A stretch of 64,000 bases of DNA, from assembly GCA_029251165.1 (NCBI GenBank), contig JAQXDW010000151.1, positions 1-64,000 of the forward strand, written 5' to 3'. This DNA comes from Myxococcota bacterium (lineage in GTDB: Bacteria; Myxococcota_A; UBA796). This document shows, piece by piece, positions 56,490 to 64,000 of the stretch (positions within the stretch are counted from its first letter, which is position 1; each line of letters opens with the position of its first letter). A program made the translations under genes and the position numbers. The notes beneath the pieces were generated by a model. That model was not told the origin of the DNA, did no database searches, and saw only the letters and a program-made list of their open reading frames with translations.

Positions 56490-56513
56490 ACGCCTCCGGT
56501 AGGGGGCGTTTTT
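56490..56513 (+). terminator. Intrinsic terminator after the tiny lipoprotein gene
   Basis: ACGCCTCC-GGTA-GGGGGCGT forms an eight-base-pair stem (one T-G pair) with a four-base loop, followed directly by TTTTTATTT. This is the clearest terminator in the window, 50 bases after the stop at 56439. Confidence 0.88.
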
Positions 56514-56544
56514 ATTTGCCTGAAGCCGGCTTGCTAACAGCCCG

Positions 56545-56640
56545 AGGACACTGTCTGCGGGCTGAGGGCGAGGACACTGTCTGCCGGCTGAGGACAAGGA
56601 CAAGGACAAGGACAAGGACAAGGACAAGGACACTGTCTGC
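56545..56640. repeat. Short direct repeats with a seven-copy AGGACA tract
   Basis: AGGACACTGTCTGC occurs at 56545, 56571 and 56627. Between the second and third copies, AGGACA is repeated seven times in a row (56591-56632), the last unit forming the start of the third copy. The pattern looks like slippage of the AGGACA hexamer within a duplicated 26-base unit. It lies between a terminator and the next gene, so it is noncoding or near a small reverse-strand frame. Confidence 0.85.
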
Positions 56641-56647
56641 TTTCAGA

Positions 56648-56869
56648 CTATCGTCGACGGTCTTCGGGACGATGAACCGGGATGGGCACCAGCTCGGGCT
56701 GTGGCATCAGGAGGCCACCGATCACCTCGCCCAGCCAGTCTAAAGAGTCCTGAACGGCACCACGAACGCGATCTTTGATCGAGGGAGTCCGGCTGCTGCG
56801 ATCTTCAGGCACGGTTGCGCTCCAAGGGTCTGGTGACAGTATAGGCACTAACGGAAAGAAGACACGCAT
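56648..56869 (-). CDS. Possible small protein of unknown function
   Basis: A 73-residue frame begins MRVFFPLVPILSPDPWSATV and includes a plausible amphipathic helix (SIKDRVRGAVQDSLDWLGEV). It ends in a basic tail. The ribosome site is weak (AGG about 11 bases upstream). It ends right beside the AGGACA repeats. The helix reads like real protein, but size and weak signals keep this tentative. Confidence 0.35.
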   Translation of the reverse strand: MRVFFPLVPILSPDPWSATVPEDRSSRTPSIKDRVRGAVQDSLDWLGEVIGGLLMPQPELVPIPVHRPEDRRR

Positions 56870-56893
56870 TATTCAGCCTGTTGAGGAGTCCCT

Positions 56894-58579
56894 CTGCTTC
56901 TGCCCCGGCGATTCCCCCTCTCCATCGTCCTCGCGCTGCTGCTGTACGGGGTGCTCGCGTTCTTGACCGCGCGGCAGCTGGGGGTGGTCGGCGAGGTTGC
57001 GATCGCGTGGTCGATGGACGAGGCCCCAGCGGTGCTGGTCGAGACCAGCCCGCCGCTGTGGGCTGACGGCGCAACGCCACCGACCGCAGGGCACACCGCT
57101 GGGGCCCTGGTCGCCAGCCAGGTGCGCCCCATCGAGCGGCTGATGCTCGGTGACTTCGCCCTGCCTGTCGCAGTCAATACCTACACCGGAGGGCCTCCCG
57201 ACTGGCCTGCTCGGCTGCTGTTCGCTGCCACTGGCTCGGTGCATGCGGTCCTGGTGCTCCATGTCCTGCTCGGGGGGCTGCTGATCGTCTGTGTCCACCG
57301 CTTCCTGCGGCTCCACGGGACCGACGTCGCAGCAGCGATCGCAGCGCTGATGCTGGCGAGCGACTGGCGGTTTTTGTTCTATCGACGGGCGCTCGGCGGA
57401 ACCGAGATCGTGCTCCAAGCGGCAACGCTGCTGATTCTGTGGGCACTGTGGAGCCGACGCTGGACTGGCGCTCGACACAGCCTGACCGCACTCGGGGTCG
57501 GGGTCGGGCTCGGGCTCATGGCCAAGCTCACCTTCGTCCTCCCCCTCGCCGGGCTGCTCGCCGCCGCCTTGCTCACACGCAGGGATCGCGCCGCGACCCC
57601 GCCGCAGCAGCACGACACGCTCCACCGCCCCCTGATCGCAGTGGCCCTGCTCACCTCGCCGCTGTGGGTGACGGCCATCCACCACGGCATGCTGCCGGCA
57701 GAGCCGCACATCCGCAGCCACGACTTTCCCGATCTCCAGTGGCAGCGGGTACTCAGTGCGCTGTCCGGCGAGCGCAGCCCAGCCCGAGAGAGCATGGCCA
57801 ACCTCATGCACTGGGCCGGCGATCCCCTCGCCTTCTTCCCCACCGCCTACGGCAGCGCGCTGATCCCACGCCTCTCTCCATGGCGGGTGCTCGGCTGGCT
57901 GGTGGTGCTGGCGGGGGTGGTGAGCGGCTGGTGGAGTCGACACCCGACCCCGCACGCCGCGCTGCTGCGGTTCATGTCCGTGCTCGTCCCTTTACAAGTC
58001 GCCGCGCTCTGGCTGGTCGCCCGAGATCTCCATCACCTCGTGGTCACCGCACCGATGGTCGCGATCCTCGCCGGGCTCTCGATCAGCACCCTCGCCAGCA
58101 CCGTGAGCCCTCCCCGTGGCATCGCCCGCACATGGACCGCTCTCCTCCTCGCCCTCCCCTGGCTGATCGTCGGCATCCAGGACGCCCGCCGAACCGACGA
58201 GGCCCTCGCCACCGTTCCCGTCGTTACCTTCACCGAGTCCGGCCAGCAGGCACTGCTCACGCTGCTGCGCGGACACGACGTCGAGCGGCTGGGGGCGTGC
58301 GACTACGAGCTGTACGGTGTGCTGGAGACACGGGCACCGGACATTGAGGTGGTTCATGGCTGGGGAGCCGCGAGCCGAGCTCGTGGAGAAGCGCTTCCCG
58401 GTCTGCTGGAGCAGGTTGTCGGTGGGCACTACCTGGTGCTCAATGCCTCAGCGCCCATGATCTACAACCTGCGACCCTCGGCTGGGGCGCTCTCGGACGC
58501 CGCAGCAGCAGTCGGACTGCAGGTTGAAGAGGTCGGGCGGATTGAGGGCGCCGTGCTCTACAGCGTGGGGCGCCCCTGA
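56894..58579 (+). CDS. Multi-span membrane protein, glycosyltransferase-like
   Basis: The protein, 561 residues with the proposed start, has an N-terminal membrane helix, a soluble loop (about residues 35-85), and about nine further helices, with a C-terminal soluble part (about 440-561). FYRRALGGTEIVLQAATLLI and GLGLMAKLTFVLPLAGLL recall PMT/GT-C enzymes. No DE-type first-loop motif is certain. GAGGAG at 56883-56888 is five bases ahead of an in-frame CTG at 56894; the first standard start, GTG at 56951, would cut away most of helix one. I cannot name a donor or acceptor. Confidence 0.7.
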   Translation: MLLPRRFPLSIVLALLLYGVLAFLTARQLGVVGEVAIAWSMDEAPAVLVETSPPLWADGATPPTAGHTAGALVASQVRPIERLMLGDFALPVAVNTYTGGPPDWPARLLFAATGSVHAVLVLHVLLGGLLIVCVHRFLRLHGTDVAAAIAALMLASDWRFLFYRRALGGTEIVLQAATLLILWALWSRRWTGARHSLTALGVGVGLGLMAKLTFVLPLAGLLAAALLTRRDRAATPPQQHDTLHRPLIAVALLTSPLWVTAIHHGMLPAEPHIRSHDFPDLQWQRVLSALSGERSPARESMANLMHWAGDPLAFFPTAYGSALIPRLSPWRVLGWLVVLAGVVSGWWSRHPTPHAALLRFMSVLVPLQVAALWLVARDLHHLVVTAPMVAILAGLSISTLASTVSPPRGIARTWTALLLALPWLIVGIQDARRTDEALATVPVVTFTESGQQALLTLLRGHDVERLGACDYELYGVLETRAPDIEVVHGWGAASRARGEALPGLLEQVVGGHYLVLNASAPMIYNLRPSAGALSDAAAAVGLQVEEVGRIEGAVLYSVGRP

Positions 58580-58589
58580 CGGGAGCCGA

Positions 58590-59612
58590 TCAGGTGTCGG
58601 ATTTCATCAGCGCGTTGAGCCGCTCGACCTCGCCCTTGAACGTCTCCGTGACCTCACTGGTCAGGTGACGACGCTCCGTGCCATGGTAGTCGATTGGGTC
58701 GATGTTCTTCGAGCCCTTGTCGAGCTGGTAGTGGAGGTGCGGCGCGGTAGAGCGACCAGTGTTTCCAGTCAGCGCGATGACCTGTCCGGGCTGGACACGA
58801 GCACCAGCAGTCGCCTTCAGCTCGTCGAGATGCAGGAACTTCGCCAGGGTGCCGTCGTCGAACTGAACCTCGACGCAGTTTCCGTTGGCAGCCCAGTTCC
58901 AGTTGACCCGGGTGACGTTGCCAGCCTTGGGGGTGCGAAGCGCCGTACCGACCGGCGTCTTGAAGTCCATGCCCCGGTGGGTCGGGCGATCCTTGAGGAG
59001 GCTGGTGATCTGCTCGTAGGAGTCCAAGGGGCTGTTCTTCAGACGCAGCCCAGCCTCCATGCCATCCGCACGCCAGAACGAGGGGTACTCGTCACCGGGA
59101 GCCTGCCAGTGGTAGGCCGTGAGGGTCTTTCCGTACTTGCGGGAGCGGAGCTTTGCCGCAGCGATCTCAACGTCACCGGTTTCGGAGAGGCGCCAGAGAA
59201 CGCGGACCTTGTCGCCCTTCTGAAGATCGCGACGCAGATCGATGTCCCACATGAACAGGCGGGCATAGACGGCGCTGAGGGCATCGGCGTGCTCGCCGGT
59301 GTTCTTCTGGAAGGTGCGCGCCAGGGAGTGCTCGACGCGGGCTTCCATGAATTGCCACTCACCCGATGCCGTCGCTGGCTCAGCAGCATCAACGGTGGGC
59401 TCAGGGAGCGGTGCATCCAGACCAGCGACAGCCTCAGCGGCAGCGACAGTTGATGGGGCCGTTGTCGTCTCGGCTGCTGGCGCAGCCTCAGCGACGGGCG
59501 CATCGGCGGGAGCCGGTGCGTCCTTGTTGGAGACCATCATGAGATTGAGGACGAGAGAGGAGCCCAGGAGCGCGTAGAGGAGCCAGGGCTTGCCGAGGGG
59601 AGGCTGGATCAT
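58590..59612 (-). CDS. M23-family peptidase, membrane anchored
   Basis: The 340-residue protein has an N-terminal membrane helix (about residues 9-28), an Ala/Pro/Glu-rich linker (about 30-85), a region (about 90-220) typical of M23 partner domains, and the LytM core: THRGMDFKTPVGT (zinc His/Asp), then HLHYQL (catalytic and zinc His). These enzymes cut peptidoglycan cross-links or regulate amidases. All zinc ligands needed are present, so it should be active. The gene converges with the membrane protein gene ten bases away. Confidence 0.9.
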   Translation of the reverse strand: MIQPPLGKPWLLYALLGSSLVLNLMMVSNKDAPAPADAPVAEAAPAAETTTAPSTVAAAEAVAGLDAPLPEPTVDAAEPATASGEWQFMEARVEHSLARTFQKNTGEHADALSAVYARLFMWDIDLRRDLQKGDKVRVLWRLSETGDVEIAAAKLRSRKYGKTLTAYHWQAPGDEYPSFWRADGMEAGLRLKNSPLDSYEQITSLLKDRPTHRGMDFKTPVGTALRTPKAGNVTRVNWNWAANGNCVEVQFDDGTLAKFLHLDELKATAGARVQPGQVIALTGNTGRSTAPHLHYQLDKGSKNIDPIDYHGTERRHLTSEVTETFKGEVERLNALMKSDT

Positions 59613-59694
59613 GGGTGCTGTGAAAGACCAAATAGAGAGAGAGCAGGAGCAGCGGCAGGACAACGCAGCGGAGAGGTCAGCAGAGACAGGAGAT

Positions 59695-59721
59695 GATATC
59701 TCTTGTCGTGTCAAGAGTATC
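59695..59721. promoter_or_regulatory. Inverted repeat upstream of the M23 peptidase gene
   Basis: GATATCTCTTG and CAAGAGTATC are complementary except for one unpaired base, with six bases between. The site lies about 85-110 bases ahead of the peptidase start in an AT-rich patch (59690-59800) that stands out from the GC-rich surroundings. It may be an operator or promoter element. Confidence 0.35.
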
Positions 59722-59758
59722 GGATAGAATCTTGTCTGTGTAAAACTTGATCTCTATT

Positions 59759-59789
59759 AAAAATTCAGATTGATCGAAAACCCGATCAA
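59759..59789 (-). terminator. Likely terminator of the arcA-moaC unit
   Basis: Read on the minus strand, TTGATCG-GGTTTT-CGATCAA is a seven-base-pair stem followed by TCTGAATTTTTAAT. The T-run starts six bases after the stem, so it is not ideal. It lies 25 bases past the moaC stop. Confidence 0.5.
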
Positions 59790-59814
59790 ATCGCCGACAA
59801 TCTGCGCTTCCCGC

Positions 59815-60291
59815 TTAATGCTCTGCGCGCCAAGCTCCAGAGCGGCCGCCGCGCTTCTCCAGAAGTCGCACGCCCTCAATGCGCATCCCTCGGTCGATCG
59901 CCTTGACCATGTCGTAGACCGTCAGGGCCGCTGCGGTGACCGCAGTGAGCGCCTCCATCTCCACACCGGTTCGCCAGCGGGTGACCACCCGAGCGGTGAT
60001 GCGCACGCTGCACTCCGAGTCCGGCTCGACGTCGACCTCCACACCATCGATGGGCAGCGGGTGGCACAGCGGGATCATCTCGGAGGCTCTCTTGGCCCCC
60101 TGGATCCCGGCGAGTCGCGCGATCTGGAGCACGTCCCCTTTCTTGACCCTCCCCTGCGTGATCGCAGCAAGCGCCTCAGCAGACATCAGCACCCGCCCCT
60201 CTGCGATCGCCAGTCGCTCGGTGTCGGCCTTGGCGCTGACGTCGACCATCCGGGGACGCCCCTGCTCATCGATGTGTGTCAGCTTCGCCAT
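59815..60291 (-). CDS. moaC: Molybdenum cofactor synthesis protein MoaC
   Basis: MoaC makes cyclic pyranopterin monophosphate with MoaA. The 158-residue protein carries LTHIDEQGRPRMVDVSAKA, KKGDVLQIARLAGIQGAKR, the key MIPLCHPLPIDGV and TGVEMEALTAVTAAALTVYD with the KAIDRGMRI segment. It is complete and of typical length. Two adjacent ATG codons follow GGAGGG; the second (60291) overlaps the arginine deiminase stop by one base. moaA is not in the window. Confidence 0.96.
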   Translation of the reverse strand: MAKLTHIDEQGRPRMVDVSAKADTERLAIAEGRVLMSAEALAAITQGRVKKGDVLQIARLAGIQGAKRASEMIPLCHPLPIDGVEVDVEPDSECSVRITARVVTRWRTGVEMEALTAVTAAALTVYDMVKAIDRGMRIEGVRLLEKRGGRSGAWRAEH

Positions 60292-61550
60292 CATCCCTCC
60301 CGTGAGAGGGGCATCGTAAGGCACCGCGGCCCGCCTCGCCCACGAGACAGCTCGCTGCCGACGACGTGGATCGCGAACCGCTCACCGCTGCCGATGAGCT
60401 TGTCGGCGTCGGACTGGAAGTCGCGCTCGAAGATCCGCAGAAACTCCGTGGACTCGACGCTGCGGAAGCCCGCCTCTCCCATCGCAGCGGCGGTGCGCTC
60501 GTTGCGCGCATAGCCAAGCACGATGCCCGGAGCGAGGGCGACGTAGTTGGAGCCATCCGTCCACTGCTCTCGGTGGGCATGGATGGGGTGTCCGCCGCCG
60601 CAGAGGACCTCGGAGAGCGGGTAGCCCTCCGTCGACAGCGCATCGAGCAGATCGCCGTCGAGGTCATCGACCAGGGTGCTGCGCCCGCTGCGGGTCAGCC
60701 GCATGACGTTGACTTCTTCTGCACCGCCGGGCTGGAGGATCGGCCCATAGAGCACGCAGCGGTCCCACGAGAGCATCGTGAACACGGTGTCGAGGTGCAT
60801 GCTGGATCGCTGGCGGGGCATCTCGACCACGAGGACCCGAGAGAAGCCGGCATCAAGGAGCTCGTCGGCGAGGTGAACGATCATCGACCAGGTGGTGCGC
60901 TCGGAGGCTCCGATGAGCGCGAGCGAGCTGGAGATGATGAGGATGTCGCCCCCCTCGACCGTCAGCGGGTAGGAGCCGCCGCGAACCTCTCGCGAGATCT
61001 CTGCCTTGTTGACGCCATCGAACAGCGGGTGGTGGTCCGCAACCGCCCAGGTGATCGCTGACTCCCTGCGGCGCGCTTCCTTTCGGGCATTGCCGACAAT
61101 GAGGAGATCCCCGGCGCGAGCAGCGAGGTCTCGGGTGAAGATGAGGTTGGGGACCGGCGGCATCAGCTCGCGGCCCTCCACGGTCCCACCAAGGGTGCCG
61201 ACGATGAAGGTCTGCGCCAGCTCAGCGGACTCCAGCCCTTCCAGCAGCACGGCATCGCGGTCGGAGAGCTTCGAGAGCTGGGCGACGTCTTCAATGACCG
61301 CGGCACGGGCGTCCGTCTCCAGGACCTCGGTGAGGAGATCTTCGAGGAGGTGAACGTCTGCCACGCAGCCGAGGACCTCGCGCATCCGGGCATGCTCAGC
61401 GCGGGCCTGCGGGACGTGAACGAGATCGTCAAACAAGAGATAGTCGGGACTGGTGGGGTGGATGTGGTGGGGCATCATCCGCTCCAGGGCTCCTCCCGGT
61501 GGCTGAACGATTACCTGCCGCAGCGGCCCGACTTCGCTGGTCACGCTCAT
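60291..61550 (-). CDS. arcA: Arginine deiminase
   Basis: The 419-residue enzyme hydrolyses arginine to citrulline and ammonia. The guanidine-modifying signature residues are visible: LIFTRD, VEGGDILI, SSMHLDTVFTM (His), and the C-terminal catalytic Cys in GGPRCLTMPLSRE. The ATG at 61550 follows GGGAG. No ornithine carbamoyltransferase or carbamate kinase is nearby, so the usual energy-yielding pathway is not linked. It is coupled to moaC by a one-base overlap. Confidence 0.94.
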   Translation of the reverse strand: MSVTSEVGPLRQVIVQPPGGALERMMPHHIHPTSPDYLLFDDLVHVPQARAEHARMREVLGCVADVHLLEDLLTEVLETDARAAVIEDVAQLSKLSDRDAVLLEGLESAELAQTFIVGTLGGTVEGRELMPPVPNLIFTRDLAARAGDLLIVGNARKEARRRESAITWAVADHHPLFDGVNKAEISREVRGGSYPLTVEGGDILIISSSLALIGASERTTWSMIVHLADELLDAGFSRVLVVEMPRQRSSMHLDTVFTMLSWDRCVLYGPILQPGGAEEVNVMRLTRSGRSTLVDDLDGDLLDALSTEGYPLSEVLCGGGHPIHAHREQWTDGSNYVALAPGIVLGYARNERTAAAMGEAGFRSVESTEFLRIFERDFQSDADKLIGSGERFAIHVVGSELSRGRGGPRCLTMPLSREG

Positions 61551-61801
61551 GACATCTCCCGATGGTTGATCGGCCATTTAATTAACCGAGACCCGCAAAG
61601 AGAAGGCGGAGATTCGCCAGATTGGCACAGTCCCTCCAGCCCCGTTCGAGATCGACAGGCTGGTGGCCGCGCGATCGAGACCGCTCTGCACCGCCGACCG
61701 CAGCCAGGACCGAATCCACGCTCTTGGAGGGGATGGTTGCGACAGCGCCCTCTGGGGGCCGCACAGCAAGAAAGCCCACCGCACGCGCTATAACCACAGC
61801 C

Positions 61802-63097
61802 ATGCAGGACCAGCTCCGCAGGCTCTACAACCTCATCAACTCCCGGCTCGATCAGCGCTGGACGCGGCCGCTGCTGGTCGTTGTCTTGTTCAGCACCGCA
61901 GTCTGGCGACAGGCGGTCCGAGACAAGCTGCCGATCCGAGCGGCGATGCTGTCGTACTGGACGACGGTGGCGATCGTTCCGATGCTGCTGCTGGCGTTTG
62001 CCATGACCGGAGCGGTGGGGCTGGCGAGCAACCAGGTCCGCGACCTGATGTACGAGGTCCTGCTCAGCTCCTCGGTCGAGGACGTCGGCAGCAGCATCGA
62101 CACCTTCCTCTCCTCGACCTCGCTGGGAACCCTCGGCGTGGTCGGCGTCTTCTCGATCATGCTCATCGGCGCGCAGCTCTACTTCCAGGCGGAGAAGGCG
62201 TACAACGACATCTTCTACTGCCGACCACGCCAGAGCCTAATCACCCGCTTCTTCGGCTTCTACGCCGCCCTCACCCTCGCTCCGCTGATCATTGCTGGCG
62301 GCTTCGTGGTCACCGGGCAGCTGACCGATATCCCCCAGGCCTCGCTGATCGCGGACGTCACCCACTACATCCTCCCCTCTCTGATGACCGCGATTGCGTT
62401 CATCGGAGCCATTCGCTTCCTGCCGTCGGTCACGGTCTCCTGGCGGGCTGCGCTGTGGGGAGGGCTGACCAGCGCGCTGCTGTTCGAGGCGGCCAAGCGT
62501 GGATTTGGCGCCTACACGGAGCTGCTCGGCACCAAGGACTCGATGGCGCTCATCTACGGCTCCCTCGGGCTGCTGCCGGTCTTCCTGCTGTGGCTCAACG
62601 TGCTGTGGACCATCGTCCTGGTCGGCGTCGAGGTCGCCTACGTCCGCGAGCACTGGACCCTGCTCGCGGAGCAGCAGCGCCAGTGGGTCATCGATCGCCA
62701 CGCCGAGAAGCGGCACCCGGATGTCTTCTTCGCCCTGGCATGCATGCACGCGGTCTGCCGCCGCTACCTCAACGGCGATGGTCCCTCGTCCGCTGAGCGC
62801 GTCACCGATGCCCTCGGTGCCGACGCACGACATGTCCAGATGACCCTCGACCACCTCACCGACGCGCGGCTGCTGCTGGAGACCGAGGACACCTGCTACG
62901 TTCCAGCGCGCCCCCTCGATCGCACTCCGACCCGTGCTGTGATCGGCGCCTGGCGCAAGGTGACCGCGCCGAACCTCGATCCAGCTCACGCCAGCGCAGC
63001 CCTCCTCTCGCGCTCCATCGAGGCACTCGCAGACGCCCTGGACGACCCGCTCTCCGAGACCATGGACGAGAGGCCACGCATCGAGGCCGCTCCATGA
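61802..63097 (+). CDS. YihY/BrkB (virulence factor BrkB-like) membrane protein
   Basis: The 431-residue protein has the six-helix YihY domain (about residues 20-290): RAAMLSYWTTVAIVPMLLLA, SIMLIGAQLYFQAEKAYNDIF, FFGFYAALTLAPLIIAGGFV and GLLPVFLLWLNVLWTIVLVG. A cytoplasmic C-terminal part (about 300-431) resembles a winged helix (ADARHVQMTLDHLTDARLLL). The function in this family is not settled. Long open sequence upstream of 61802 is not used. Its stop overlaps the next ATG (ATGA). Confidence 0.92.
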   Translation: MQDQLRRLYNLINSRLDQRWTRPLLVVVLFSTAVWRQAVRDKLPIRAAMLSYWTTVAIVPMLLLAFAMTGAVGLASNQVRDLMYEVLLSSSVEDVGSSIDTFLSSTSLGTLGVVGVFSIMLIGAQLYFQAEKAYNDIFYCRPRQSLITRFFGFYAALTLAPLIIAGGFVVTGQLTDIPQASLIADVTHYILPSLMTAIAFIGAIRFLPSVTVSWRAALWGGLTSALLFEAAKRGFGAYTELLGTKDSMALIYGSLGLLPVFLLWLNVLWTIVLVGVEVAYVREHWTLLAEQQRQWVIDRHAEKRHPDVFFALACMHAVCRRYLNGDGPSSAERVTDALGADARHVQMTLDHLTDARLLLETEDTCYVPARPLDRTPTRAVIGAWRKVTAPNLDPAHASAALLSRSIEALADALDDPLSETMDERPRIEAAP

Positions 63098-64000
63098 GGC
63101 GTGGTGTCGCGGTGCTGGCGGTCCTGACGCTCCTCGTCAGCGGGCTGCTGGCGGCGCGGTGGGTCGTGCTGTCGAAGGCTGCGGCGGCGCTGACTGGACA
63201 GGGACTGACCTGGAGCGACTCGACCCAGGGACCGCTGAGCGTGACGTGGCTGGGCCTCACCGCGCCTGGCTTCTCTGCCGAGGCCCTCTCGCTGACCCTG
63301 CTGCCCAGACCGACCGCGCACCTCTCCAGCGCCATCCTCCAGCTCGACACCATCCAACGCCCAGCCCGAGGTGCCGCCAGCGGAGGCGGACCGTCGCTGT
63401 CGCTGCCGCTGTCGCTGTCGGCAGCGGATGTGTCGGTGCGGTGGCGAGACACCGTCCTGGCGGAGGGCCTCTCCGGCCCCCTGCTGCCCACGCTCGACCT
63501 GACCGGCCCCGGCGCTCAGCTGTCTCGCACCGAAGCGGGCTGGGCTGTCGAGCTGTCCCGAAGCCTCCCTGAAGGGACTCCGCTCTCTGGGCTCGCCACC
63601 GTCACCGTCTCCGGCAGCGACCCGGTCGACCTCGGGCTGTCCATTCCCCAGGCGGTGATCGCTCACCCGGTGCTCGCACCGCGACCGCTGCCCCCCGTCG
63701 CGATCACCGTCGAAGCGCAGTGGACCGACGGCGTCGTCGTGGGCACCGTGCAGGTCGGCGCCCTCTCCGCGCGCCTCTCCGGCTCGCTCTCCCCAGACGC
63801 GGCCGATCTCGAGCTCACAGCCGACGATGCCGCGCTCGCTGCGATCCTCGATCTGTTTGGCGAGCGGCTCATCCCGGAGGGGAAGCGCGCGACCGTCACC
63901 GGCACGATGAGCCTCACGGGCCACCTCACCGGCCCGCCCGCCGCGTGGCGTGCCGTCGTGTCTGCCGACGGACTCGGAGCGGAGGGTGTGCTCCCGGATC
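63094..64000 (+). CDS. Envelope protein, 3' end beyond window
   Basis: The frame stays open from ATG 63094 to the window edge (302 codons). It begins with a signal-anchor helix (MRRGVAVLAVLTLLVSGLLA) followed by beta-rich sequence with repeated ideas (GLTWSDSTQGPLSVTWLGLT, then VTGTMSLTGHLTGPPAAWRA), the style of AsmA-like or translocation-type periplasmic domains. A later enzymatic domain beyond the edge cannot be excluded. It is coupled to the YihY gene by ATGA. Confidence 0.7.
   Translation, partial: MRRGVAVLAVLTLLVSGLLAARWVVLSKAAAALTGQGLTWSDSTQGPLSVTWLGLTAPGFSAEALSLTLLPRPTAHLSSAILQLDTIQRPARGAASGGGPSLSLPLSLSAADVSVRWRDTVLAEGLSGPLLPTLDLTGPGAQLSRTEAGWAVELSRSLPEGTPLSGLATVTVSGSDPVDLGLSIPQAVIAHPVLAPRPLPPVAITVEAQWTDGVVVGTVQVGALSARLSGSLSPDAADLELTADDAALAAILDLFGERLIPEGKRATVTGTMSLTGHLTGPPAAWRAVVSADGLGAEGVLPD

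Noticed and set aside
56591..56632. AGGACA array as a CRISPR or coding repeat
   Set aside because: Units are six bases with no spacers, and the frame-encoded Arg-Thr runs have no gene context.

Overview
The window is about two-thirds G+C by eye and densely packed, and it looks like one stretch of bacterial chromosome. The organism is Gram-negative with an outer membrane: lpxB, lpxD, fabZ, ompH/skp, bamA, lolD and a lolC/E-type gene are all here. Calcium-binding 'DADGDGYG' repeats fused to FG-GAP repeats, lipoproteins with a '...GCGDK...' N-terminus, and the overall gene families point to Myxococcota or a relative among the former Deltaproteobacteria. That placement is inference from gene content. 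I saw no phage, insertion sequence, CRISPR array, rRNA or tRNA gene.

Layout. 1-4018: a GT83-type membrane glycosyltransferase (cut by the window edge), lpxB and a large repeat-rich lipoprotein, overlapping on the minus strand. 4203-8672: small genes, a nucleosidase-like phosphorylase, an S4 RNA-binding protein, a calcineurin-like phosphoesterase with a DUF3616-like half, and a sulfatase-fold protein. 8722-17048: an envelope cluster on the minus strand, transcribed lysS, lolC/E, lolD, bamA, ompH, then one reading frame encoding LpxD joined to FabZ. 17528-22790: small secreted or unknown proteins, a crotonase/thioesterase pair, and a GDSL lipoprotein beside an outer-membrane protein. 22964-30881: a reductive pyrimidine degradation locus (preA, dihydropyrimidinase, beta-ureidopropionase, NCS1 permease, aminotransferase, semialdehyde dehydrogenase) that would take uracil or thymine to acyl-CoA. 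31102-39860: a three-gene set of a YqiJ-like membrane protein, a flotillin and a 1,843-residue AAA ATPase, which is the best candidate here for a poorly described system. 39974-45773: phoH, a seven-transmembrane HD phosphohydrolase, ybeY, prfB with a programmed frameshift, and a lipoprotein. 45871-49609: a helical repeat protein and a birA / SRPBCC / coaX group. 49702-64000: paired bacterial PH-domain proteins, a fused SpmA-SpmB protein, an O-antigen ligase-like protein, a 41-residue lipoprotein with a clean terminator, a membrane glycosyltransferase-like protein, an M23 peptidase, arginine deiminase with moaC, a YihY/BrkB protein, and a gene cut by the right edge.

Many neighbours overlap by 1 to 23 bases, which suggests translational coupling. 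Several starts are GTG or TTG, and one gene may use CTG. Function calls rest on motifs read by eye; no database search was run.
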